Positions 11,628-24,210 of a stretch of 31,037 bases of DNA are shown here, in pieces (the first letter of the stretch is position 1; each line of letters opens with the position of its first letter). The notes beneath the pieces were generated by a model, which was not told the DNA's origin, did not search any database, and saw only the letters and a list, made by a program, of their open reading frames with translations. The position numbers and the translations under genes were made by a program. The DNA is from Hymenoscyphus infarciens (Eukaryota; Ascomycota; Leotiomycetes; Helotiales; Helotiaceae), in assembly GCA_001414345.1 (NCBI GenBank), contig LLCB01000484.1, positions 1-31,037 of the forward strand, in the 5' to 3' direction.

Positions 11628-12568
11628 GATAAGAATAGTCTTTTAAATAATAGTAGTAAAGAGAATACTAGAGATAATAGAGAACTTTATTAAGAAAACT
11701 AGTATTATAAAGCTTCTAACCTTAGATAAATAAAATATAATTAACCTAGACCCCTATTCTTTATAATAGTTAAGAATTAAATCAACTACTTAACTTATAA
11801 TTTTAATAACTTTATAGCTAAGATTATTAAACTATAATAGAGAGAAAATATTAACTTAATTTTTAAGTATATTAGAAAGTCTATAAAAGGCTTTTCTTCT
11901 ATAACCTATTAAATTCCTATAAGTTAGGATTTATTCTAAGAAAGAAAGAAATAAGATATTTTAGAGAAATATAAATAATAATAGAAAAAGGACTTAAATA
12001 ACTCTCTAATAAGTAGTTATAGTTCTATATTTATATCTAATTAGTAGTAGAAACTTAGTAAATAAGAGAGAGCTAACTAGGATAAAGAAGTAAAAGATAA
12101 ATATATAATAGTATACTAAGCTATACTAGTAGTAGAAAATATCTAGGTAGATATTAGTAAATAAGAGTAGTATATTAAGAATTATAGAAATAAAACTATA
12201 AATAAAGCTTTTATATTAATTAGTATATAAATAAGATAAGATATAAATTATAAAATCTTAGCTCTTAGCTAATATAGGAATAATAGATAGAGATCTTAGA
12301 AAAACATAGATATAAAATAATATATTATATTAGTAATTAAAGCTAAGATAAAGAAATTAATAAAATAAGCTATTTCTATACTTATATAGAGAATTAATTT
12401 AAAGAAGTATATAAAGAAATAGGCTTTAGACCTTAAGTATTTCGTTTACTTATATAGACTAGAGAGTTCTTAAGAGCTAACGCTTATTCTATATTAATTT
12501 AGAAGATTATATCTCTATTTAGAACTTATATTCCTAACCTATTATAATAAACACTCTACTTAACTAAT

Positions 12569-13110
12569 AGTAATAATAGTAATAATAGTATTACTAGTAA
12601 TAATAGTACTTCTATTATTACTAGTAATACTTCTAATATTAATACTATTAATAATACTACTAGTAACTATAGTATTATAAGTAATATTTCTAATATTAAT
12701 ATTACTAATAATACTACTAATAACTATAGTATTATAAGTGATATTTCTAATATTAATACTACTAATATATATTCTAATATACTACTAATCTTATTAGATT
12801 TATTAAGATAGAATATTTAAAAGAATATAAATACTCGTTTACTTATAAGCTTTAATATAGTATATATAGAATTATATATTTAACTTCTAAAGAGAGGAAC
12901 TTAAGTAGATATATTAGAAAAGAAAGGGATTAAACTTATCTATATAAGAACTAGATTTAATACTAAAACTATCTAGTTAAGTTATTAAAAGTAGTTAGTA
13001 GTAAGTAAGGATATTTAAAAGAAGATTTATATATATTTATTAGTAGAGAAACCTACTATTTTTTTTTAAAGAAGAGAGTAAAATTAAATATATAATATAT
13101 TATAGAATAA
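12569..13110 (+). pseudogene. Ghost coding tract 4b, Ser/Asn/Thr-rich then mixed
   Basis: A completely stop-free run of 80 codons (12,569-12,808), very rich in Ser, Asn, Thr and Ile (NTTSNYSIISNISNI and related repeats), is followed in the same frame by about 100 codons with TAA/TAG interruptions, including VDILEKKGIKLIYIRTRFNT. The frame is one base off from tract 4a. The change falls in Asn/Ser microsatellite-like DNA, where slippage is easy, so 4a and 4b may be one gene. Not recognised; no Met start is left. Confidence 0.5.
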
Positions 13111-13559
13111 AAGAGAGATAGAAGATATATAGTATATACTTATATTTTATTAGTTAAAATTTAAGCTCTTACTCTACTATTTATTCTATATATACCTAAG
13201 CACTACCTATTAATCCTAACTCTTACTACTATCTACTATATACTCTATTTCTACCCTATTTCTTATAACTTATCTAATTTAGATATATTTAATATAATAA
13301 AACAATTTATAACATATTTAGAATAAGATAATATTAAAATATTAACTATATAGTAAGTTTCTATTTCTTCTTAATACTATTTACTAAATCCTCTATCTTA
13401 TAAAGTTATTTTATTTCTATATAGTATTAGTTTAAAGTTTATATAATAATTTAGAAACTAACTATAGCTTTATATTAATTTATAAAATTCTAATCTATTT
13501 AAAACTTTAAAATTATAAATATCTCTCCTAAGCCTAATATCTATTACTATATCTATATT

Positions 13560-14700
13560 TAATCTCTTATCTATATAAACTCTAAGAAGCTAAGTTAAAT
13601 TCTTAATAGTATTTATATTATTTAAGCTAAGATAACGTTCTCTAGTATAGATTAATATAATAATTATATTCGTATACTAGCTAGATTCTTAGTAAGATAT
13701 TAAGCTATTAATAGAGATTTAAAGTAATTTTGTAATTTTATAGCAGTTATTATATAAAGTTTTAAATTACTCTTAAAATAACTAATACTAGAGAGACTAT
13801 ACCTTAGCTCTATCTTTCTAAATATATATAACTAATTATCTAAGTAAGAGGTTTTTTAAATAGTATATAGTAAATCTAACCTTTTCTTTAAGTATAGTAT
13901 AAATTATAAGATTATATATAGGATTATTAAAAAGTAAGATAGATAATAGAAACTCTTAAAAACCTTATATAGATTTCCTTAGATAATCTTTAACTATACT
14001 TATCTCCTTCTTTATTAAATAAAAGCTTATAATCTAAAAATTATAAATAACTAATAGCTAAGTAGTAGTAAGCTAGACTTACTTCTTCTATATTATTATT
14101 AAAAGATTAAGATTCTTTAGAGAATATAATTTTATATCTTTAAGAAAGCTAAAATCCTCTTTATTAAGATAAGCTATATTATTAGGATCTAGTCTACTAT
14201 ATTTAACTCTAAACTAATAATATTCTTTAGTTAAAAGATCTAAAGTATAGATACTAAATACTAGTTCCTTATTATTTAGTCTTTTATAAGTAAAGGTATA
14301 GGTTCTTATAATAGAGAATTTATAAATTCCCTACTTTAAATCAGCTTTAAGTATAAGTAGGGGGATTTTTTTACTAGTTAAGTATTATTTTTTAGTAAAC
14401 CTTAAAGTCTTTATATTCCTATATTAAACTAATTATATTAGAACTAAGTATATCTTAGATCTCTTATTAAAGGTAGACTTAAATCTTAGCTTAAATCTAA
14501 GATTAAAGGTATAAATTATAGAGATTATAATATATAATATTAAGAGAAGATAGTATAGAAGTAAATATAGAAAAAGAGATAGAGACTTAACGTTAATATA
14601 ATTTATAAGAGATTCTATTATTAATAAATAAATAAATTATATTTTATAAATAAGGCTCTACTCTAGTCTATTCTAGTCTACTTAGCTCTAGCCCTACTCT
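13560..14700 (+). pseudogene. Ghost coding tract 5
   Basis: The frame of position 0 modulo 3 reads with TAA/TAG only from about 13,560 to 14,700 (about 380 codons). Clean pieces include SNLFFKYSINYKIIYRIIKK at about 13,869-13,932 and ISKGIGSYNREFINSLL at about 14,289-14,337. Stops are noticeably more frequent at its downstream end. I do not recognise it. Whether it belongs with tract 4 or is a separate gene cannot be told from sequence alone. Confidence 0.4.
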
Positions 14701-15469
14701 ACTAATTATCTTAGCTAAATCTAAAACGTAAATTTAACCTATAAACTAAATTTTTTCTTTATTATATATAATAGCTATTCCTTTTAAAGTAGAAAATAAT
14801 AGATAATCTTTAGTAATAGATAATACTTATTAAGTATAAGTAATTCGTTTTTAATACTAAATATTATACTCTATACTCTAAAGAGTATTCTAAGAACGTT
14901 AGTTAAAATAGTAGATTAACTAAATATATAATAAAGTATAGAGTATATAGAGTAAGATATAGAGTAGTTATTTCTTAGAAGAAAATATCTCTTTCTAAAA
15001 TAGTAGAGAAATAATAGAATTCGAATTTATAAGTTAGTAACTAGTAAACTACTAGTTATAGTAAAATTTAAATTAGTATAGAAAATTAAAAGATAATTTA
15101 TAGAGAAGAATAGGCGTATTAAAGAGTATAGTAGTATTATAGAAAAGCTAGTAGTAAAGGAACGATAAGTTATAAGTAAGTATAAATATAATAGGTATAT
15201 GCTTTTTATAAAGATTATAATAGAGATTATACTTTTGAATTAATTTTTAACTTAGTATTATAATATTAATAGAATAAAGTTTTTAAAATAATATTTAAAT
15301 AGAATTCTTTTAAATAAAACTATATCTAATAGAATCACGTTAGATAGAAGCTTAACTAGAAACATTCTCTCTTATAGACTAAGACTATAACTAACGTCTA
15401 GATTGTTTTATTAACTATAAAGTTAATAAATATTTTTAAGATATTAATAGATTTCTAAAACTAGGCTAA
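14701..15469. other. RIP-degraded sequence, no confident gene
   Basis: AT-rich sequence with very few CA or TG. Short GA-rich runs but no frame that I would defend as coding, and no repeats of note. Confidence 0.4.
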
Positions 15470-16290
15470 CTTTAACGACTTCCTATTATAAACCTTATAA
15501 TAAAAGTAAGGGATAATATATAAACCTTAATAATAAAAATACTAAGTAGATTATATTTGTTTATACTTACTAATATATAGAGTTTTTAATCTTCTTTTAA
15601 AAGTAGGTAAAAAATTTTTAGATTTATAAAGATAGAATATATAATAAAAGGTAAAAATAACTTCTTTATATATTATCTATTATTTAACTATAAGAATTCT
15701 ATTTAAATAAATATAGAAATAAATTAACTATATATATCTAAAGTTTAGCTTCTTCTCCTTTCCCTAGTTTAACTTTAATAGAACTATTAAGTAATAGATA
15801 AAAGGTAGCTTATTTAAGGAGACCTCCTTTTTTAATTATTTACTTAGATATAAGATATATAATAGATTTAAAATAGAAGCTTTTCTATAGTTAGAGAGAT
15901 AATATATTTAAGAACTTAAAGCTAGTAAAAAAGCTTTATAATATAAATAAAAATAAGTAGATAATAAGAAAATAATTTATACTTATTTACTAAGAAATCT
16001 ATATATAAAAGGATTATCTAGATAATAATTAGATAAAGTTACTACTTTCTTATAACTATTCTTTTTACTTTTAGCTCTATAGTCTTATATTAAGAGAAGT
16101 ATAATACTCTTTTATTTTATTTTTTAAGAAGCGCTTAATATCTTAAGAAATTATCTTAAGAAATTATCTTATAAAATTATCTTAAGTAATTTATAGATAT
16201 AACTCTTTCTTTATTAAGTATTACTTTAATTAATTAAAGTCCTTTTATACTTATAAGTATTAAGATAAAGAAAGTAATTATATTTAGTCC
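15470..16290 (+). pseudogene. Ghost coding tract 6
   Basis: Frame of position 1 modulo 3. A clean Ser/Pro/Leu run (SLASSPFPSLTLIELLSN, about 15,742-15,795) leads into a basic stretch (RRPPFLIIYLDIRYIIDLK, about 15,820-15,876) and then KNLKLVKKLYNINKNK near 15,912-15,960. Interruptions are TAA/TAG only. No recognised domain. Could be a separate gene or a piece of a larger one whose other parts are too decayed to follow. Confidence 0.4.
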
Positions 16291-16307
16291 TAACTATATA
16301 TAGTTGT

Positions 16308-16339
16308 TATATTAGTACTACCTTATTAGTACTAATATA
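16308..16339. repeat. 11-bp inverted repeat
   Basis: TATATTAGTAC at 16,308-16,318 and GTACTAATATA at 16,329-16,339, perfect arms with a 10-nt loop. Purely AT-rich, so it may be chance in this composition. Confidence 0.6.
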
Positions 16340-17369
16340 GTAGCTTTTTAATATATAGTACTATCTAATTAAGGCGTTACTACTTTATTTAGTATAATAA
16401 TATATTTAACTATATATATTTAGAATAATATAATAATAAAGCTTTTAAAATAACTAAATTAATTAACTTTAAAGACTACTAACTCTTAGTATATAGCTAA
16501 ATAGTATAAATAATAAACTATACTCTTATAACTAATTACATTTTAAAAAAACTATATATAGAAATATAGAAAAAGTAAAGCTTAAGGCTCTAGCTATTAT
16601 TAGATAAGGAACATACTTATAAATATTATTAAAAAACACTACTAAATACTAGTAATAAATATAGAACTATAAGACTCCTAAGTAGCTATACCTCTCTTAT
16701 TAATATAGCTAGTTAGAGATTATTATAGAAAATACTACTAAACTTTTAAAGCCTCTTAGTATAGATATAAAAAAAAAAAATAAAAAAGATAATTATATTA
16801 GAATATAAACTATAAACTATAACTTATCTATAATAACGATTAAGTAAAATATTAGAAATATTAAGACCTTTTAACTTATTATAAGAAATAAGTCTTAAGT
16901 GTTACTTTTTTCTTTAGTATATAATTATTTAAATTTACTTATATTTAGTAATAGCGTTGTCTAGAAATTTAGACTTTCTAGTAGCTATATAGTAGAATTA
17001 ACTAATATATAAAAAAGTCTTAAAAACTATAGACTTTAGTAAGCTATCCTAATACTTAGTAAAATACTTAGATTTTTTAGTAGTATATCTTTTAATTAGT
17101 AAGAGACTGGTTTAGAGGCTTTAATAAGTATAATTAAATACTATATTAATCTAGATTTTAGTAATTCTTATAATACTAACTTATGTTTTAAGAAAATTTA
17201 AAGCTTTATTTATAAAACTTTATTAAAACGAGGTAAGTTATAATCTTATTTTACTTATATATTTTAAAACATTTCTAGAACTAGTATTATTAAGATTAAG
17301 TATATTATTATTATTATTAGTATTATTAATAGCGTTATTAATAGTATAGGCGTTAAGTAGGCTTAGTAA
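16340..17369. other. RIP-degraded sequence, no confident gene
   Basis: Contains an A10 run at about 16,770 and a TTATTATTATTAG microsatellite at about 17,305. Frames are too interrupted for me to call a gene. Confidence 0.4.
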
Positions 17370-17950
17370 ACGTAAAAAAATACTTAATTAATATATAGAT
17401 ATAGGCGACTAAGGTAACTATATAGCTATATAAGAAGATTTATAAGAAGATCTATAGTAAGTAGGTATTTAGAGAGAGATATAGAGTAACTTTTAAAAAG
17501 TATTCTAAGAGGTTATAAGAGCTTTAAATATAATAACTATATGTTAAGAATTATTAGTACTAGTAGAAGTAATAACGATATAATAAGAATTATTAGTATT
17601 TATATAGAATAAGGTAGGTTTAGAAGAAATACGAGTTTAAAAGGTTAAAATACTAGGAGTAGTAAAGTTCTAGCTAATTAGTTTAGATTAAAAAGTTTAA
17701 TTAATTAATACTTACTTAATTCTTTAAAAAGCGCTTCTATTTAATAAAAGAGATAAAGATCCTAGTATTATAAAGATAAGTAGACTAATTAGTATTAGAA
17801 AACTAAGGATTACGTCTATACTATTCTTAGTATACTAATATAAGTAGTAGAAGACTAGCCTTATAAGGAATCTAATAATAATTAGTAATAGTATAAGGTA
17901 TTAGTATTATAAGATACTATAAGGCTATAAGATACTTTTAACTTACTATA
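17370..17950 (+). pseudogene. Ghost coding tract 7
   Basis: Frame of position 1 modulo 3 with a stretch of Val/Ile/Leu/Glu-rich sequence: EVIRALNIIT near 17,509, ELLVLVEVIT near 17,548, NKVGLEEIRV near 17,606 and KVKILGVVKF near 17,640. Interruptions are TAA or TAG. The spacing of charged and aliphatic residues suggests helices. Short and weakly supported; no family recognised. Confidence 0.35.
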
Positions 17951-18249
17951 ATATTTATATATTATAGTAAGAATACTAAGTACTATCTAATTAGCCTTAG
18001 AGTAAGATAGATTATAAAGAGTAGTTTATTTAAGAATATATTAGAGTTATAAGAAGGAAGAAGTAAATACTCTACTCTAAGGTAGTTTATTTACTAAGAT
18101 AAAGACTTACCTAGTATATTATATAACTATTAGAAATAAGTAGGGTCTAAGTTAACGTATAACTAAGTATTAGAGCTAATTCAACTTTAACTTTATATAT
18201 TCAACCTTATATAATATTATTAGATACTTAATTATATTTTAGTATAGTA

Positions 18250-19400
18250 TAATTAATTTAATATACTACTTTATATTTATTTCTTAAAATAAAGACTAAC
18301 TTATAACTATAGCTCTTATAAATATAGACCTTACCTACTCTTATATTTTATAAGTTATCTATATCTATATTTATATTCTTAATTTATAATATCTTTATAA
18401 TTTAAACCTAACTTCTTTATAGATAATAAATACTATAGAGTTCCTCCTCTAACTAATAATACTAATATTTAGTATTATCTAGCTAGTCTTAGAATTATAA
18501 CTTTAGAAGTTAGTAAAAGTCTTCTTAGAATTCCTAATAAAGTTATAGCTTTTTATAATTATACTAATATTAACTAACTATTTTTTACTATTCTTATAAA
18601 GGATCTCTATCTAACTATAAAGTAATAATTAGAGTATAAGAAGTATTATAATAGCGTTATATATATTCTATTATAGGTAAAGACTTAGATTAGAGTACCT
18701 TTTTCTTAATTAAGTAGATAATAAAGAGTTAAACTTATACTTAAGAATATATACTTACTAGATAATAAAGATATATATATAATAGAAGGAATTAATATTC
18801 TTACTCTATTTTAGAGAAAAAGTAATTTAAAATATATTAATAAAGTCTTTAAAGAGATTAGAAACGCTATATACTAACTTAATTACTTAACTATTTTAGA
18901 GTTTAAAAAACGTAGAAAGATAGCTAAAAACGATATTTTTTCTATATCTATTTATACTATAAATACGCTAATAAGAGATATTAGCCTTAAACCTACTAAT
19001 CTATATAATAAAACTATTCTTACTTACTTAAAAGAGAAAGCTATATACTTATTAGATTATAAGGTATAAAAATAGAAAAGGGATAGTACTCTAGTTTCTC
19101 TTATAAATAATATTAAACTTAATAACTAATACTTTAAATTAAAATAATATAATAGATTAAAGTAGAGTATAAATAGTAATAAGTAGTTAGATAATAATAT
19201 ATCTATAATTTTAATTACTAATATTAAGATATTTCTAGTTTTAAAGACCTTTACTAAGGTTAAGTTAAAAATCCTTACTTTTAGTTCTTAATTCTTAAAA
19301 GAATAGCTAGATAAATTAACTACTTTACTTTCTTAAGTTACTTCTAGTAAGCCTTCTTTAAATCTTCTTAGTATCTTTACTAATAAACTACTTAGTAAAA
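18250..19400 (+). pseudogene. Ghost coding tract 8a (start of a giant ghost gene)
   Basis: Frame of position 2 modulo 3, about 380 codons with TAA/TAG only. The best segment is a stop-free run of 63 codons at 18,878-19,066 that contains FKKRRKIAKNDIFSISIY, a basic patch followed by Ile/Ser-rich sequence. Upstream, VPPLTNNTNI and EVSKSLLRIPNKVIAFYNY (about 18,440-18,560) are also clean. Near 19,400 the open frame passes to position 0 modulo 3 without a gap, so tracts 8a, 8b and 8c probably belong to one locus of more than 2,000 codons. No domain recognised. Confidence 0.6.
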
Positions 19401-19409
19401 GTAGTTAAA

Positions 19410-21090
19410 GTAGAAGAGAATAAAACTATTAATACTTTAGAAGAAAAGCAACTTAAATCTCTAAAACCTTTAATTAAAAGTATTTAGAAGTTAGAATCTA
19501 AACTACTAATTCTTTAAAATTTAGACTAAAACGCCTTCTTAGTCCTCTCTCTAATAATACCACTAGTTAATTTATATATTAAAACTACTTCTATCCCTTC
19601 TTCTAAGTTACTACTAGTTAATTCTATATTATTAATAGTATACCCTCCCCTTTTTAAAGCTAACTTACTACTTCTTATTCTTATATTTAAGTCTAGCCTA
19701 GTTATTATAAATTCTATATTAGCTATCTCTAGTAGCGTAATTAAAGCCTTTTCTATATTAGAATCTACTAATTTAGACGTTAGAACCTATTCTATAAATC
19801 CTTAAAATCATAGTTCTATTCTTAAGAACTTAGTTAATTTAGGCTTTAAGTTAGATACTATATAACTAGTCTTAGTAGTAGAAAAAACAAATTTCTAAAA
19901 TAAGCTTATAAAGGAAAATACTACTAAAGTTCGTTTAAACTATCTCTTTCTATTTTTAGTTAAAGATAAGGAAATAGATTTTGATTATTTTTTATAAGAT
20001 AATAACCTAATTAATAAAATACTAGACTTTCTATCTTTTAATCTTAATAATAAGGCTAAAAAGAGTCTTTTTATTACTAATAATAAGAAGGATAATAAGA
20101 AGGATAATAAGAAAGATATTACTAAATAACTTAGCTAGCTACTATTTAAAATAGAAGAAGGTTTAGAAGTAGGTCTAAACTTAATTAATCTAGGTTTTAC
20201 TAATTTTAATTAACTACTTTTAGATTTAATTTATACTTTAGATAGACTAATAATAAGTACTCTTATAAGCCTAGTAAGTGCTTCTATAAGCTTAGTAGTA
20301 GTATTAAATACCTTAGATATTAATCTTAAAAAGCTTTATAGCTCTTATATTTTACCTTATATCGTTAACTCTATAGTAGAGGCTTATTATCTTTCTCTTA
20401 AAGAAGGTAAATTAACTACTATAACTAGAAAATCTAAGAAATAAGTAGCTAAAAAACAAGTTATTATTTAATAACTAGTATATAAATATCTATATTAGAA
20501 TAGCTAAGAATAAGTTTTAGTATACTCTACTTATTCTATATTCTACTAGAAGTATTTAACCTAGTTTCTCTTAAATAGATTAGTAGATATAAGAGATTAG
20601 GGTTTATTATATAGAATAGTAAAGAGAGAATTTAAGAGTTACTTTAAGAGACTTAACTATTACTAGTTATTTATATTTAATTAACTAAGAATAAATAAAT
20701 TTAATTAAGAAGAAAAACCTTAAATATTATAATTTAGATTATTTTAGATATTATTAAAGGTATATAATTTACTAAAATAAGAGAGGTAGAGGGAGGTATT
20801 TAGTATAAGGTTTAGTTAATAACTATTATATACTTATAAAATAGTATCTACTAATACTATCTTAACTTTTAAATATACTTTAAAAATATCTACTACTTTT
20901 ATAAAAACTAGCTTAAACTAGAATAATTATAATAAAAGAAGTATAAATAATCGCTAATATAAATATAGATATATAAGAAGCTCTTACTAGATCGTAGGTA
21001 TTATTTCTTATTTTTAGTTATTACTAATATTTATCTAAGACTACTTCTCTATAATCTATAAGAAGATATATAACTTCCTTATAGTCCTAG
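19410..21090 (+). pseudogene. Ghost coding tract 8b, strongest ghost frame
   Basis: Frame of position 0 modulo 3. Contains a stop-free run of 91 codons (19,530-19,802) and another of 76 codons (about 20,214-20,441), remarkable in DNA where the other frames meet a stop every few codons. Order of features: EEKQLKSLKPLIKSI start, a hydrophobic Leu/Ile/Val-rich middle, an NKKD triple repeat at 20,082-20,117, then SLVSASISLVVVLNTLDINL and a basic patch (TRKSKK) before two consecutive TAA. The same frame continues, more interrupted, to about 21,090. The hydrophobic parts could be membrane segments, but RIP inflates Ile, Leu and Tyr, so this is not safe. Unrecognised. Confidence 0.65.
20082..20117 (+). 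repeat. 12-bp repeat, three units (Asn-Lys-Lys-Asp)
   Basis: AATAAGAAGGAT repeated three times (last unit with one change), in frame with the surrounding ghost coding tract. Confidence 0.9.
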
Positions 21091-21198
21091 CCTTTAAGCG
21101 AACCTACTAGCGTCTCTACTAATAAAGATACTAAAGATACTAAAGATATATTATCTCTAAAACCTTAAACTCCTATCTTAGAATCTATATCTTTAGAT

Positions 21199-21598
21199 TT
21201 TTAGCCTACTACTTATTATATTAGTAAAGGAAGAGTATTTTTAGAATTATACTCTATAAGCTATTATACTAGTAAAGACGTAGTACTTATAAAGCTATAA
21301 TCTACTAGCTATTCTATAAATAATTATACTAATAAAGACGTAGCACTTATAGAGCTATAATCTACTAGCTATTTTATAAGCGATTATACTAGTAAAGATA
21401 TAGTATTTATAAAGCTATAATCTACTAGCTATCTTATAAGTAATTACTATTTTATAAGTAATTATATTAGTAAAGACGTAATACTTATAAAGCTATAATC
21501 TACTAGCTATCTTATAAGCAATTACTATCTTATAAGCAATTACTATCTTATAAGCGATTATACTAGTAAAGATATAGTATTACTAGAACTATAACCTA
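21199..21598 (+). repeat. 60-bp minisatellite with nested 18-bp duplication
   Basis: Units share TACTAGTAAAGACGTAG, then a variable part, then CTATAATCTACTAGCTAT, at an exact 60-bp spacing (clear at about 21,268, 21,328 and 21,388). Later units are longer because an 18-bp piece (CTTATAAGCAATTACTAT) is itself duplicated once or twice. All lengths are multiples of three, and the ghost frame is preserved throughout, so the repeat was probably translated. Confidence 0.9.
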
Positions 21599-24174
21599 GA
21601 ATCGAAGATATTAGCGTTCTAGAAACTTAATAAAAGAGCTATATCAGAACCTAGTTAATAGAAGAAGATAAAATTAATTAGTTAAACTTAAAAAATTTAT
21701 TATTACTAAATTACTAAGCTTATATTATATAATATAATTATCTCTTAACCTCTCTAACTTTATACTAGCTTATAATATAATAATAGAATAGTATATACTT
21801 AAAGTCGTTCTATCTACTAGATAGTATAACTAAATAGTAGAATTCTCTATTTATACTCTTATAAAATATTATCTTTTTAAAAACTAATACTATAATCTTT
21901 ATTACTCTAACTAGATCTTATCTCTCTTCTAAGACTATAGCCTTATTTTTAAATTTATCTATATCTTTTAAGATTATAGATTCTAAGCTTCTAACTAAAT
22001 CTTATACACTTTCTATAACTTTAAAGATTAATTCTTCTATTAATCCTACCTTTATAGAAGTTATAAACTACTTTTAAGCCTTTTCTCCTACCTTAGTTAG
22101 TAATAAGATTAGTTCCTTAATTAAAGTAACCCTTTCTAAAGTTTACTATAGTTCTTTAATCAAATCGTCTTTATTAATTATAAAAGCCTATAGTTTATTA
22201 AGATCTTAGTCTAGCTTTAAGGATATAGATAGTAAGTCTTTACCTTTAAGTACTAAACTATATTTATTCTAAAATTAACTATCTCTTTAAATATTATTAA
22301 TTACCTTAGTAGTAAACCTCTACTACTTAGAAACACTCTCTACTTATCTATTATTAGAAGTTAAATAGTCTTAGAGCTTAAAAGAATTTTATTACTAGTT
22401 TTCCCTCTTAGTAAATTATCTTTTAAAATACTAAGGTTATTCTCTAATAATAATATATCTATTACTTAGTAGAAGAATAGTTCTTTAACTTAAAAGCTAG
22501 CTACTCGAAGTAGAAACGTAGGCTTATAATCTTCTTACTTATTATTAATATAAATTTTCTATATAAAATATATTTAACTCTACTATTAAACTTCTAAAAT
22601 AGTAGATTTAAAGTAATAAGGTTAAAATTATACCCTTACTTTAAAACGAAATTTCCTTAGTAAGTAAGGCTCTATAAAAAGTATAGAAGGTATTTAAAAT
22701 TAAGAAATACTAAAATACTATTATTTCTATAATAGAATTACTACGTAAATAGTAAATTTAAGATAAGATAGTAAAAGATTTATTTAATATATTAATAAAC
22801 TTATTAATAATAAAGACATATTATAATAAACCTATATTATTAGTAGTAGATATTATAAATAAATCTTTAATTAGAGAAGATTATCTTAACTCTAATATAT
22901 AGCTCTTATTATCTTAAATACTACTATCGTCTTCTATAACTAAAAATTTATATAAAGGATTACTCTAAGAAGCTAGTTTATTACTTCTAATAGTAGATTT
23001 TAGTAGTAAGAATAATAAAAATAATAAAGCTAGTCTTAGTAACTCTAGTTCTTTATCTAAATTAGATAAATTAGATTTAAATAAATTAGAGAAGCTTATA
23101 ACTAAGAATATAGATAATATCTCTAATTCTTTATCTAAATTAAATAGATTAGAAGAGCTTAAATTCTATATATAAGTTTCTAGTAAGAAGGATACTTTAA
23201 AGAATCTAAACCCTAGTTCTAAAGTTACTTCTATAATAAAGGGAGTAGTATTATCTTATATATTAACGTCTAGTTAAGACTAAGAATTAGATATAGTAAA
23301 GATAAAGGCTTAGTATAATGTATTTATAGTAGGTTATAAATTTAAAGAAACTCTTAAATTTTATATATTAAAGTATAAAGAATCTCTTAAATATCTAGAT
23401 AAGTAGTATAAGATTAGTAATTAGGTATAGGGAGTAGAGTACCTAGATTTATACCTAGTAGTATATATAATTTAGAAAGTTTTATATAAAGTTCTAATTA
23501 ACTATCTTTAATATCCTAACTTACTAAAAATAGACTATTTATTATATATAAACCTTAATAAAGCGATTTTTAGGAAAATAGATAGTACTAAAATAGATAT
23601 TATAGATATTATAAAGAGATAGGTCTAGATAGTTAGAAACGACAGTCTTTTTATTAAGATATTAGATTATAAGTCTATTTAAAAATAGAGTAAATTTTTA
23701 GCTTATAAAGGTAATAAACTAGAACCTCTTCTTCTAATATATTTAAAGAAGAGTTAGCTTAATATCTATAATATCTTCTAACTTAATATAAATAATATAT
23801 ATAAAGATTAGAGAGACGTATATAAACTTCTCTCTTAATAATAGTAAAAAGATCTTATAAATAGAAAGTTTAGTCTAATTAATATAGTAACTCTTAGTCT
23901 AGTATAAATAAATAATATAAGATATAAACTAGATTTAATTCTAAATACTAAAACACTTATAAATAAGGAAAAATATATAATAAAGGAAGTAGGCCTAAGT
24001 ATACCTAGACTCTCTAATTTATAACCTAACTTAACTAGTAGTGCTTTATAAGATAGTATTTCTAATAAACTTAAGAAATATCTATTTACTAATAAGATAT
24101 CTCCTTTATAGGTAATAGAGGAAAAAGAGGAAGTTAACTTAGAAGTACTAACTCTAAAGAAACTAAGATCTATA

Positions 24175-24210
24175 GCTAGATTAAAAGCTAGATTAAAGGC
24201 TAGGTTAAAA
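24175..24210 (+). repeat. 12-bp repeat, three units (Ala-Arg-Leu-Lys)
   Basis: GCTAGATTAAAA, GCTAGATTAAAG, GCTAGGTTAAAA in tandem and in the ghost frame. Confidence 0.9.

Larger units (their letters stand above)
11141..12560 (+). pseudogene. Ghost coding tract 4a with 16-residue repeats
   Basis: Begins inside a 48-bp tandem array that can be read in frame as a 16-residue repeat of the type SLSL*VTNK*PLI*LN (* = probable Gln or Trp). It passes in the same frame into five DNNL repeats at 11,568-11,627 and then into about 300 codons of Lys/Gln/Ile-rich sequence to about 12,560. The longest stop-free stretch around the DNNL repeats exceeds 40 codons. Further on the frame gives runs such as KLIKQAISILIQRINLKKY (with * read as Q) near 12,350-12,410. 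No family recognised. At about 12,565 the open frame switches to position 2 modulo 3. Confidence 0.55.
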
